A DNA stretch of 64,000 bases, from the NCBI RefSeq assembly GCF_900608595.1, contig NZ_UWYY01000002.1:124001-188000 (forward strand), in the 5' to 3' direction. The translations under genes and the position numbers were made by a program. Shown piece after piece: positions 29,461 to 38,711 of this stretch (position 1 is the first letter of the stretch; every line of letters begins with the position of its first letter). The DNA is from Promicromonospora panici (GTDB lineage Bacteria; Actinomycetota; Actinomycetes; Actinomycetales; Cellulomonadaceae). Below the pieces are notes generated by a model. The model saw nothing but the letters and a program-made list of their open reading frames with translations. It did no database searches and was not told the origin of the DNA.

Positions 29461-31057
29461 CGCGACGGCGCACCCGGACCGCCAGCACCGCGAGGCTCAC
29501 GAGGGTTCCCCACAGCGCGAGACCCTGAACCCACGGGCCGAGCACCGTCCCCGCGGTGCGGCCGTCGCGCAGCTCGACGTCGGCGGTCATGAGCCCGGCC
29601 TCGTCGAACGGGAGGGTCTGCCGCATGCCGCCGTCCGGGGCGAATACCTGGCTGGTGCCCGTGGTGGAGAGGTTGACGACGCTGCGGCCGGTCTCGATCG
29701 CGCGCATGCGGGCGATCTCCCGCTGCTGCAGGTTCTCGTCGGTGCCCCGGAAGTCGGCGTTGTTCGTCTGGAACATGAACAACTGCGCGCCGTCGTCCAC
29801 GCCTTCCTGGATGACGTCGTCGAACGCCACGTCGAAGCAGATCGCCAGGCCCGCCCGCGCCGGGCCGAGGTCGAACACGGGCGAGTCGTCGCCCGGCGTG
29901 TACTCGCGCCCCAGCAGATTGACGAGGTCAGGGACGATCGCGCCGTACAGCCACCGGTCGGGGATGTACTCACCGAACGGGACGGGGTGTCGTTTCGCGT
30001 GCGTCGCCGCGGCGCCGTCCTCCGTCCAGAGGAACGAGGTGTTGTAGACCCGGTCCCCGACCGCGGACGCCGAGTTCAGGACGATCGGCGCACCGTACGA
30101 GGCGGCGGCCGCCGAGAGCGTCCGCGCGGTGGCCGGTTCCGCGGCGGGATCGCTGTCGACACCGCCCTCGGGCCACACCACCACGTCGACCCGCTCGCTC
30201 TCCAGCGGCGTGGAGGCGGCCAGCTGTGAGCGCAGCACCTCCCGCGGCGCCCGCTCGTCCGCGTAGGCCGCCGGTCCGTTGCCCTGCACGGCGCCTACCC
30301 GGAGAGTGCCGGCGTCGGCGGTCGGGAACTGGGGAACCACCGTCATGAGCACGGCGAGCAGGGCAACGGGCACCGCGCCCACCCACTGGGCCGCCGGGCG
30401 GGCACGGCCGTCGTCGTCCCTCGTGCGGCGGGCCGCCCACCGGACGGCCTCGACGGCTCCGGCACACAGCGCGACCATGAGGAACCCGAGACCGGACACG
30501 CCCAGCCACGACGCGACGGGGGCGATCGGGCTCTCCGACTGGCTCATCCCGAGCCGCCCCCAGGGGAACCCGCCGTAGGGCCAGGAGCCCAGGACGAGCT
30601 CGCGCGCCACCCACGCCCCGGCCACGAGCCCGGGGAGCAGCACGAGTCGCGCGCCCGCGGTGTCGCGCCAGCGCGGCAGCCACCGGTAGGCGAGCGTGAT
30701 GAGGGGCGAGAAGACGGCGAGGAGCAGCGTCTCGGCGGAGGCCAGCGCCACCCACGGCACCCATCCGAGGGGGTCGTCGCCGAGGAACTGCGAGGACCAC
30801 GACACGTGCGGGAAGTAGAACGCGGCGCCGAACGCCGCTCCGACGAGCATGCTGCCCCACACACTCCTCCCGACGAGAGAGACCAGGGCGAGCGGCACCG
30901 CGACGAACGCGAGCGGCCACCAGCCGAGCGAGGGGAAGGCCGCGTCGAGCGCGAACCCGCCGGCAAGCGCGAGGGCGAGTGCCGCCCACACCGGCACGAG
31001 CGGGCGCTCCACGTGCGCGCCCGGACGTGCCGGTGGGGAGAACCGCGTGTTGACCAA
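29450..31057 (-). CDS. lnt: Apolipoprotein N-acyltransferase
   Basis: A 535-residue membrane enzyme that adds the third acyl chain to the N-terminal Cys of lipoproteins. About six N-terminal TM segments include GSMLVGAAFGAAFYFPHVSW and the SWPYGGFPWGRLGMSQ motif. The nitrilase-type catalytic domain has Glu in VVWPEGGVDSD, Lys in HAKRHPVPFGEYIP and Cys in GLAICFDVAFDD. One C-terminal TM follows. Catalytic residues are intact. Several lipoproteins in this window could be its substrates. Confidence 0.93.
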   Translation of the reverse strand: MVNTRFSPPARPGAHVERPLVPVWAALALALAGGFALDAAFPSLGWWPLAFVAVPLALVSLVGRSVWGSMLVGAAFGAAFYFPHVSWSSQFLGDDPLGWVPWVALASAETLLLAVFSPLITLAYRWLPRWRDTAGARLVLLPGLVAGAWVARELVLGSWPYGGFPWGRLGMSQSESPIAPVASWLGVSGLGFLMVALCAGAVEAVRWAARRTRDDDGRARPAAQWVGAVPVALLAVLMTVVPQFPTADAGTLRVGAVQGNGPAAYADERAPREVLRSQLAASTPLESERVDVVVWPEGGVDSDPAAEPATARTLSAAAASYGAPIVLNSASAVGDRVYNTSFLWTEDGAAATHAKRHPVPFGEYIPDRWLYGAIVPDLVNLLGREYTPGDDSPVFDLGPARAGLAICFDVAFDDVIQEGVDDGAQLFMFQTNNADFRGTDENLQQREIARMRAIETGRSVVNLSTTGTSQVFAPDGGMRQTLPFDEAGLMTADVELRDGRTAGTVLGPWVQGLALWGTLVSLAVLAVRVRRRVIG

Positions 31058-31150
31058 GAGCTTTTCGCCTTCACGGTGAGAGCGGAGGAGGACGCTGGGA
31101 GCGGCGACGCCGTCGAGGACGCGGGATCCAGTATGGTCCCCCGCCGCTGC

Positions 31151-34100
31151 TCAGCGCGTCGGCCGCCACGGGCCGAAGGGCGCGCCCGGTTCCTGGTCGC
31201 GGGTCCACCACGATGCCCGCCACAGGGCGCCGCCGTAGGTCACCTCGTCACCCGTGGTGTAGGCGGTGGCAGCGTCCCAGGCGGGCACGACCGGCGCCTC
31301 GGGCACCGTGAACGTGCTGACGGCGCTGCGGGTCGTGTGGCTCGCACCGTCGCTGAGCTCGACGTACCACTCGTACGAGGTACCGCCCTCGATGCCCTCC
31401 AGCACCGCCGAGACCGGCTCCGCCCCCACGGCCGTGCGCACGTCCCCGACCTGCTGCCGCGCGCCCGCCGCGACCGTGAGCGACTCGGCGGCCAGGGTCC
31501 GGGTGGTCGTGCCGCCCAGGTCGATCTCCAGCGCGAAGTTCTCGGTGTCCGCGCCGTGGAAACCAGGGATCGCGCCGGCGGGCACCTGGTGATGCCAGTT
31601 CCCGTCGGACGTCGCCTTGCCGAGCAGCGGCGACCACGTGTTGAAGTAGATCAGGTCGTTCTCGGCGTCCACGCTGATGTGCTTGAGGTACTCCTGCCCG
31701 CCGTAGACCCGCGACTGGTAGTCGGTCAGCACGCCGTAGGCACGGTTCCCGCCCGCCGTCTCCCGCGAGGCGACGCCGGTCCCGGCGATGTGCCCGCCCA
31801 GCACGAGCTCGACGTTCGGATAGGGGTCGACGAGCGCCCGGGTCACGTTGTCGTTCGACCAGCCGTTCACGCCCTGGTTGACGGAGTTGTGGTTGGCGAG
31901 GATCACCGTGTGGTCCGGGTGGGACTCGATGACCTCCTTGGCCCAGGCCAGGCCGGGATCGCCGGCGTTGTCGGCGGAGAAGAACCCGACGGTGAGCAGC
32001 ATGAGCTTCGCGCCCTCGATCTCGGCCGTGTAGTAGTAGTTGTCGATGTTGTCGCTGCCGCCGAACCGCCAGGGGCTGCCGGCGAGGCTCTGCTCGAACC
32101 GCTCCATCGGAAAGTACTTCGGCAGCATGACCCGGCCGTTGCGCGCGTCCGAGTAGTCGTGGTTGCCCCACGAGATCATGTAGGGCAGCCCGGCGTCCTC
32201 CAGCGCCCGCGCCGACGGCTCGGCGTTGACCCACTGGTACTCCTGTGAGAGGTACTCGCGGTTGACCCAGTCACCGGCCTGGAGCACCAGCTCGGTCTTG
32301 CGCTCCTTCGCCACGTCGGCGACGTACTCGAACTGGTGCGTCATGTGGTCGGGCGTCGCCTGGGCGTAGAGCTGGGTGTCCGGCACGTGGTCGAACGCCC
32401 AGTCGTACCGGTCGGCGGACGGCAGCGCCTCGATGTCGCCGTCCTCCGGTAGCGCCGTGAGGCCGCGCCACACCAGCAGGTGCAGCTTCCCGGAGTCGAC
32501 GGCGTTCTCGCCGGCCCGGGCCGTCACGTCCAGCTCGACCGCCGCGCCGTCCGGGTCGGCGCCGGAGTCCTTGAGCAGCCACTCCCCGGCCGCGTGGTCG
32601 TACACGTACGCCGAGACGGTGCGGTCGTCACCGGTCCCCGTCCAGGTCAGGTGCAGCTCGTCCTGCGCGGCCTGCTCGCCGGTCAGCGAGACCTCATACA
32701 CCTGGTACGGGTTCTCGTTCTCGCCCACGGTGGTCGGCAGCAGACCGTCGGTGACGGTTCCGCTGTCCGGCGTCAGTGCGTCGGGCAGCCGGTCCGGGGT
32801 GGACCCGGCCCGCACCACCACGTTCGACTCGTCCAGCTCGATGGTGGGACCCGCGTAGAACGTGGCCTCGACCCGCTCCCGGTCGTCCGTGCGCGGGGTC
32901 GCGGTGAGCGTCACGTCCCCGCCCGCCGACGCCGCGTCGTCGCTCACCTCCGGCGCGGACGGCGCCACCGTGTCCTCGACGGTCACCGGCACCTCGACCG
33001 GCTCGGCCGTGTCGTGGCCCGTCCTCCCCGGAGCCGGCCTGCCGACGGCGGTCGCACCGAACGTCAGGGGCTGCTCGCCCGTCGCGTTCACGGGCACGTC
33101 CACGGTGAACGACCCGGCGTCGACGACCTCGGAGAAGACCTTCTCGCCCGCCACCTCGGCGGTGAGCCTGGCCCGCCGGCTGACCGTTCCGGTCACCTCG
33201 GCCAGGCCCGCCTCCAGCGTGCTGCCCGCATGCGGCGTGCCCACCAGGAGCGCGAGCCGCTCGTCGGCGCGGTCGACCCGCTCACCGAACGTCACGGCGT
33301 CACCGAACAGGTTCGCGTACCGGAAGGCCTCGAGGTCCGGCGTGAACGCCACGCCCGCTATCTGCACCTCGTCGATCAGCCCGCGGAACGGGGAGCTCAG
33401 GGTGCCGTCGTTCGTGAAGTAGTCGCCGATGGTGGTCTGCACGTCCGGGTCGGCGAACGTGCTGCGGTACTCGACCATCTGGCTGTGCACCTCGCGGCCG
33501 TCGACGAACACCGAGTAGGTCATGCCGTCGTAGGTCTGGGTGACCAGATGGGGCTCGCCGTCGGCCGGGAAGCCGAACCGGTGGCTCAGGTCCACGTTCC
33601 CGAACTCGAAGCTGTTGCCCGCCAGGCGCGTGCCCACCTGCCGGTCGTCGCGCCGCACGCCCTGCCAGAAGGTGAGCTGGCCGTCGCCCGTCGTGCTCTC
33701 CTTGGCGATCACGGGAGCGGCCGAGCCCAACCCGGCCAGGTCGTCCTCGGTCAGGGAGTACACGCCGCTGATCGAGATGCGGTCGTATCCGCCGCCGACG
33801 TCGCCCGGGTACTGCAGGCGCGAGCCGGCGAACCGCGCCTGCCCCGTGCCCCGCTCGGACGCCTCCGCCGTCAGATCGTCGCCCACGACCAAGCCGGTCT
33901 GCCGGCCGGTCGAGTCGGTGCGGTCGTCGCCGGAGGCGGCGTCGCTGCCGAAATGCTCCACCAGGGAGTACTGCTCGCCCCACACCGCGGTCGGGTCGTT
34001 GGCCGCCGCACCACCGCCGAAGTAGGCCCACACCGGCCGGGCCCCGCCGGCGGGCAGGCTCGGTACCCGCACCCACACGGCGGACGTCCCGCCCGGCGCC

Positions 34101-37100
34101 CAGGTCTCCACCTCGAAGGGCAGCGGCGCGCCGTCTGCCCCGAAGAACGACAGCTCGTCCCGGCCGACGTCAGGCGTGCCCGGGATGCGGAGCTGGACGG
34201 GAGTGCCCATCAGGTCCGAGCCGGTGTCGTTGCGGACGGTGATCGCCTGGCGCGCCGTGGCGGAGGCGTCGGCCCAGGCCATGACCTTGCCGTTCGTGGA
34301 GACCAGGCCGCCCAGCTCGCGCAGGCGCCGCTCGGCGTCGGTCAGGCGGCCCAGGTCCAGCGCACCCCGCTGGGCCTCGGTCAGGCCGTCGACGGCGGTG
34401 CGCACCTCGGCGACCCGCTCGGCGTCTTCCGGCGTGACCTCATCGGCGTCCGGCAGCCCCCCGACCAGCTCCGCGACCGGGGACACCGCCCGGTCGATGC
34501 CGAAGCCCTCGAACAGGCGCGGCACGCCGCGCTCGCGGATGTCGTAGACGTTCACGGTGAGGCGATCGGCCGTGACGTCGACGGCGGTGAAGTTCTCGCC
34601 CGCCTGCTCACCGGTGCGGTCGAACAGCCGCAGGTAGGCCTCCAGGTCCAGGTCGGCGGACTCCTTGGCCTGCGCGTAGTGCTTCGCGCCCGCGGTGTTG
34701 GGCAGGAAGTAGATGGTGCCCTCGGGGTCGAGCGCGTACTCGACGCGCTTGCCGTTCCGGATCTCGGTGATCTTCGTGGTCTCGACCGGCCGGGCGCCCG
34801 CGACCCCCTCGGGGTCGGCGGTTAGCACCTTCGACCGGCTCATCACGTGGTCGTGGCCCTGCAGCACGAGGTCGATGCCGAGCTCGTCGATCACCGGCAC
34901 GAGGGTGCGGCGCATGGCCATCACGTCGCCGTCGTCCAGATGGTTGGCCGTGGTGTAGACGCCCTTGTGCATGGTCAGCACGAGCCACCGGGCACCCGCC
35001 GCGCGGGCCGCCTGCGCGTCGGCCCGGAGCCACTCGATCTGCTTCGCCGAGATGCCCTGGTCCCCGCCCTCGTTGGTGTTGAGCACCATGAAGTGCGCGC
35101 GGTCGTACGTGTAGGAGTAGTAGGCGCCGGTGGACCGGTCCTGGTCCTGCGGTCCCTCCAGCGTGAAATGGTCCGCGAACGCGTTGGTGTGCCGGTCGTG
35201 GTTGCCGGACGCCGGTGCGAGCGTGGTGCCCAGCAGGCTCGGCCGGGCGGAGTCGAGCAGGTCCGCCCAGTCCTGCTCGCGGTCACCGTGCTCGACGACG
35301 TCTCCGTTGTGCATGACGAACTCGGCGTCCGGCACGTGCTCGAGCGCCTTGGCCATGGTTTGCGCCGACAGCTCGGCCTCGGCAAGGTTCTGCGACTGCG
35401 TGTCGGTCAGGTCGACGAACGTGAACTCCTCGTCGTCACCCGCGGGGGTCACGAACGTGCCGGTGGCGCTCCACACCTGCTCGGCCGCGTCACCGACGCG
35501 GTAGTAGTAGGTAGTACCGGGGCGCAGGCCGCGGGCCACGGCGCGGTAGAACGTCTCGCCGTCCTCGCTCGCCTCGCGCTGCGCCTCGACCCGGACGGTC
35601 GCCGAGCCCTCCGGGAACTCCCGGTCGGTGCTCAGCACCGCGACGGCGCTCCCGGTGTCCAGGGTGGAGTACCAGGTGAACGCCCGCTGCGTCCCGGGAT
35701 CGCCGTAGAAGGTAGTCGTGATGCGGTTGGGCGCCTCGTCCGACGAGACGTACTTGGGCACCGGGTGGCCCAGCTCGGCGTCCCAGCTCCACCGCTCCGC
35801 GAAGTCCCAACCGAGCGCCTCGTACGTGGCCTGGCGGGCGAGCGCCTCGGGCGCGGTGTCCGTGCCGTGCTGGTTCCTGGTACCCGGGCCGTCGACGGGC
35901 TGCCCGCCGATGGTGATCGCGGTGCTCGCCAGGTTGTCCTGCGCGGTCCAGCCGTCGTAACCGGTGTAGCCGACGACGCGGCCGGTGAATCCGTCGATCC
36001 TGCCCGTGTAGCCGATGCCGCCGGACAGTGCGACGTTCCCGGTGAAGGAGCTGCCCGCGCTCGGGTTGCCCGGATAGGCCACCACGTGCGCCGCGTCGAT
36101 GCCGCGGGTACCCGCCGCGCCACCGTCGGCCGACACCATGAGCTCCGCCTCGACGAGGTTGTCGCGGACGGTCGCGCCGTTGTTCGTGTACGCCGCGATG
36201 CCCGCGGGCATCTTGTACGCGCTGATGGTGCCGCGCACCCAGTTGTCCGTGACGGACCCGCCGCGCAGCTCGGCGACCAGGCCGGCGACCTTCTCCGCGC
36301 GGGCGGCCCGCAGGTCGGCGTCGAGCACGGTGTTACCCGTCAGCGTGGCGTCGGTGGCGACGACGGCGAGGCCTGCCACCAGCCCGGTGCGGTCGCCGCC
36401 GTCCGCCGTGACGCCGTCGAGCGTGAGGCCGCGCACCGTGCCGCCAGCGAGCTGACGGACCAGGCCGAGCCGGTCGGCCTCGCCGCCCGCGCTCTCCTGC
36501 GGGGCATAGACCAGGCTGCTGATCGCGTGCCCGGCGCCGTCGAGCACCCCCTCGAAGCGGTTGATCCCGCCGAACGGGCCGCGCCCGGCGAAGTCGAGGT
36601 CAGCGGTGAGCACGAAGTGCCTGTCGCCCGTGTACCGGGTGTTGCCGGCGTTGAGCTGTGCCGCCAGGAGCTTTAGGTCCTCGGGCGAGCCGATCTCGTA
36701 GGGCTGCTCGGCCGTGCCGTTGCCGAACAGGGCGGCCGTGTACTTCGGGACCGGGTGGGCCAGGGCCTCGTCCCAGCGCCAGGCGTTGGTGAAGTCCCAG
36801 CCCAGCTCCTCGTACGTGGCCCGCTGCGCGAGCTGCGCGGCCGTGGCGTCCGTGCCGTGCTGGTTCTTGGTACCCGGGCCGTCGACGGTCTGCCCGCCGA
36901 TGGTGATGGCCGCGTTGGCGAGGTTGTCCTGCGCCGTCCAGCCGTCGTAGCCGGTGAACCCGACCACACGGCCGACGAACCCGTCGACCTTGCCCTCGTA
37001 GGCGATAGAACCGTCCAGGGCGACATTGCCGGAGAACGTGCTGCCGTTGGGCGAGCCCGGGTAGCCGACGATCATCCCGGCGTCGTTGCCGCGTGTACCG

Positions 37101-37834
37101 CCGTCCCCGCCGGGCACGACCATCGTCAGGTCGGCCGAGGCCAGGTTGTGCCGCACCGTGGAGTCCTGGTTGACGTACGCCGCGATGCCGGCGGGCATCT
37201 CGGCCGCCGTCAGGGTGCCGGTCACGAGGCTGTCGGCGATGGTGCCGTTGCGCAGCTCGGCGACGATGCCGCCAACCTTCTCGGCGCTGCTCGCCGTCAG
37301 GACGGCGTCGGTCACCGTGTTGCCCGTCAGAGTCGCGTCCGTGGCCACGACGGCGACGGCACCGATCCAGCCGCCGGCGCTCGTGCCGGCGTCGGCCCGC
37401 ACGCCGTCGAGCGTGAGATCGCGGACGGTGCCGCCCTTGAGCTGACGCACCAGGCCCAGGCGATCGGCCTCGCCGCCCGCGGACTGCTCGCGGACCAGCT
37501 GGACGTCGCTGATGGTGTGGCCGGCGCCCTCCAGGGTGCCCGTGAAGGTGTTGATGCCCCCGAACGGCTCGCCCCCGAAGTCGACGTCCGCCGTCAGCCG
37601 GTAGGCCGCTCCCCCGTAGCCGGCCGGGTCTCCGTTGATGGCATCGGCCACGGTCCGCAGGTCGTCGGCGGAGTCGATCTGATAGGGGTCGCGGGCGGAC
37701 CCGTCACCCTCGATGTGTGGCAGCGGGTCGACCGCCTGGGCCGCGGGCAGGCCCGCGCCGAACGCGAGGGCGAGACCGAGCGCCGCGGCCACCGGCGCGA
37801 GGGCGCGAGTACGGGACAGGACATGGGGAGACAT
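31151..37834 (-). CDS. Giant secreted protein with two metallophosphoesterase modules
   Basis: A 2,227-residue exported protein. ATG 37834 begins a signal peptide (AALGLALAFGAGLPAAQA). Rough domain order: two tandem GLUG-like repeats of about 325 residues (44-366, 370-695), closely related to each other; a fibronectin-like phosphatase N-domain (698-798); metallophosphoesterase 1 (803-1000; DLTDTQS, NGDVVEHGD, GNHDRH, LQGHDHV); a helical linker; a DUF2341-like domain (1198-1291); a LamG-like lectin fold (1298-1511); Ig-like segments; metallophosphoesterase 2 (1811-2015; VPDTQLY, QAGDWVN, GNHDYSD, LGGHIAGTG); and a C-terminal CBM5/12-like domain (WDAATAYTTGDEV). The second enzyme module lacks the last His of GHxH. 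No LPXTG anchor. Probably phosphate release on a polysaccharide surface. Confidence 0.85.
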   Translation of the reverse strand: MSPHVLSRTRALAPVAAALGLALAFGAGLPAAQAVDPLPHIEGDGSARDPYQIDSADDLRTVADAINGDPAGYGGAAYRLTADVDFGGEPFGGINTFTGTLEGAGHTISDVQLVREQSAGGEADRLGLVRQLKGGTVRDLTLDGVRADAGTSAGGWIGAVAVVATDATLTGNTVTDAVLTASSAEKVGGIVAELRNGTIADSLVTGTLTAAEMPAGIAAYVNQDSTVRHNLASADLTMVVPGGDGGTRGNDAGMIVGYPGSPNGSTFSGNVALDGSIAYEGKVDGFVGRVVGFTGYDGWTAQDNLANAAITIGGQTVDGPGTKNQHGTDATAAQLAQRATYEELGWDFTNAWRWDEALAHPVPKYTAALFGNGTAEQPYEIGSPEDLKLLAAQLNAGNTRYTGDRHFVLTADLDFAGRGPFGGINRFEGVLDGAGHAISSLVYAPQESAGGEADRLGLVRQLAGGTVRGLTLDGVTADGGDRTGLVAGLAVVATDATLTGNTVLDADLRAARAEKVAGLVAELRGGSVTDNWVRGTISAYKMPAGIAAYTNNGATVRDNLVEAELMVSADGGAAGTRGIDAAHVVAYPGNPSAGSSFTGNVALSGGIGYTGRIDGFTGRVVGYTGYDGWTAQDNLASTAITIGGQPVDGPGTRNQHGTDTAPEALARQATYEALGWDFAERWSWDAELGHPVPKYVSSDEAPNRITTTFYGDPGTQRAFTWYSTLDTGSAVAVLSTDREFPEGSATVRVEAQREASEDGETFYRAVARGLRPGTTYYYRVGDAAEQVWSATGTFVTPAGDDEEFTFVDLTDTQSQNLAEAELSAQTMAKALEHVPDAEFVMHNGDVVEHGDREQDWADLLDSARPSLLGTTLAPASGNHDRHTNAFADHFTLEGPQDQDRSTGAYYSYTYDRAHFMVLNTNEGGDQGISAKQIEWLRADAQAARAAGARWLVLTMHKGVYTTANHLDDGDVMAMRRTLVPVIDELGIDLVLQGHDHVMSRSKVLTADPEGVAGARPVETTKITEIRNGKRVEYALDPEGTIYFLPNTAGAKHYAQAKESADLDLEAYLRLFDRTGEQAGENFTAVDVTADRLTVNVYDIRERGVPRLFEGFGIDRAVSPVAELVGGLPDADEVTPEDAERVAEVRTAVDGLTEAQRGALDLGRLTDAERRLRELGGLVSTNGKVMAWADASATARQAITVRNDTGSDLMGTPVQLRIPGTPDVGRDELSFFGADGAPLPFEVETWAPGGTSAVWVRVPSLPAGGARPVWAYFGGGAAANDPTAVWGEQYSLVEHFGSDAASGDDRTDSTGRQTGLVVGDDLTAEASERGTGQARFAGSRLQYPGDVGGGYDRISISGVYSLTEDDLAGLGSAAPVIAKESTTGDGQLTFWQGVRRDDRQVGTRLAGNSFEFGNVDLSHRFGFPADGEPHLVTQTYDGMTYSVFVDGREVHSQMVEYRSTFADPDVQTTIGDYFTNDGTLSSPFRGLIDEVQIAGVAFTPDLEAFRYANLFGDAVTFGERVDRADERLALLVGTPHAGSTLEAGLAEVTGTVSRRARLTAEVAGEKVFSEVVDAGSFTVDVPVNATGEQPLTFGATAVGRPAPGRTGHDTAEPVEVPVTVEDTVAPSAPEVSDDAASAGGDVTLTATPRTDDRERVEATFYAGPTIELDESNVVVRAGSTPDRLPDALTPDSGTVTDGLLPTTVGENENPYQVYEVSLTGEQAAQDELHLTWTGTGDDRTVSAYVYDHAAGEWLLKDSGADPDGAAVELDVTARAGENAVDSGKLHLLVWRGLTALPEDGDIEALPSADRYDWAFDHVPDTQLYAQATPDHMTHQFEYVADVAKERKTELVLQAGDWVNREYLSQEYQWVNAEPSARALEDAGLPYMISWGNHDYSDARNGRVMLPKYFPMERFEQSLAGSPWRFGGSDNIDNYYYTAEIEGAKLMLLTVGFFSADNAGDPGLAWAKEVIESHPDHTVILANHNSVNQGVNGWSNDNVTRALVDPYPNVELVLGGHIAGTGVASRETAGGNRAYGVLTDYQSRVYGGQEYLKHISVDAENDLIYFNTWSPLLGKATSDGNWHHQVPAGAIPGFHGADTENFALEIDLGGTTTRTLAAESLTVAAGARQQVGDVRTAVGAEPVSAVLEGIEGGTSYEWYVELSDGASHTTRSAVSTFTVPEAPVVPAWDAATAYTTGDEVTYGGALWRASWWTRDQEPGAPFGPWRPTR

Positions 37835-37961
37835 GCGGTGAGTCCATAGGTCAACGTTGAACCAGTCCCACATGTCCGGTTAACCCGGAATGAACATCCG
37901 CCCGCCCCGCGGGTTCACGAGACGTTCTGCGGTGCGACCGCCCTTTGCCAGTCACGGCTGA

Positions 37962-37976
37962 GAACGGTTATCGTTC
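37962..37976 (+). promoter_or_regulatory. Palindrome over -10 of a probably leaderless operon
   Basis: GAACGGTTATCGTTC has perfect 5-bp arms (GAACG/CGTTC). It contains TATCGT (37970-37975), a fair -10 element, 7 nt before the GTG start at 37983. No ribosome site is present, so the mRNA probably begins at the start codon. The arm geometry would suit a dimeric metalloregulator, but the sequence matches no consensus I can name with confidence. Confidence 0.45.
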
Positions 37977-37982
37977 CCGCCT

Positions 37983-38711
37983 GTGACCACTTCCCCGGAT
38001 GACAGCTACCAGGACCTCGGCGAGTTCCACGACCTGTTCATGACGGCACCGTGGGATCGCCTGCGGCCGGCGCTGCGGACGGCGTTCGGCAGCCTTGATC
38101 CCGGCGCGACGATCCTCGACCTGGGCGCCGGCACCGGGCTGGGCACCCGCACCCTCGCTGCGGTGACCCGGGCACGGATCGTGGCGATCGAGCCGTCCCG
38201 CACGATGCGTGCCGTCCTGACCGCGCGGGTCGCGGACGACGCCGACCTCGCCCACCGCGTGACCGTGCGAGCCGGGCTGCTGCCGGACGCCCTCGACGAC
38301 GTGCGGTGGCCGGCGGCCGGGTTCGTCTGCGCGCACATGCTCGGCCACCTGTCGGCCGACACGCGGGCCGCTACGTTCGACCGCCTGCGCACGCTGCTGG
38401 CGCCGGGCGCCGTCGGCCTGGTGACGGTGGAGCCCGACGGCACCGAGGCCGCGACGGGCACCCTGACCCAGGAGCGGCAGATCGGCGACCTGCGTTACGT
38501 CGCCCGCTACCTGCCCCTCCCCGATGGGAACCGGTACGTCAGCGAGTACGAGGTGCGCGACGGTGAGCTCGTGCTGCGCCAGGAGCGGTTCGCCGGGACC
38601 TGGGAGCCGCTGACGCTCGACCAGCTCCGCCAGGAGCTCGCCGGGACCGGACTGTCGGCGCGACCGCACGGCGACGGCGCCGCGCTCGTGAGCCTCGAGC
38701 CGCACCCATGA
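37983..38711 (+). CDS. Class I SAM-dependent methyltransferase
   Basis: A 242-residue Rossmann methyltransferase. SAM-binding motif I is ATILDLGAGTGLGTRTLA and motif II is VAIEPSRTMRAVL; FVCAHMLGHL is a motif IV-like region. Substrate unknown. It is the first gene of a six-gene operon for metal or metallophore transport, with its stop overlapping the permease start (ATGA). A role in modifying or breaking down the imported compound is a guess from position. Start GTG 37983 lacks a ribosome site. Confidence 0.85.
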   Translation: MTTSPDDSYQDLGEFHDLFMTAPWDRLRPALRTAFGSLDPGATILDLGAGTGLGTRTLAAVTRARIVAIEPSRTMRAVLTARVADDADLAHRVTVRAGLLPDALDDVRWPAAGFVCAHMLGHLSADTRAATFDRLRTLLAPGAVGLVTVEPDGTEAATGTLTQERQIGDLRYVARYLPLPDGNRYVSEYEVRDGELVLRQERFAGTWEPLTLDQLRQELAGTGLSARPHGDGAALVSLEPHP

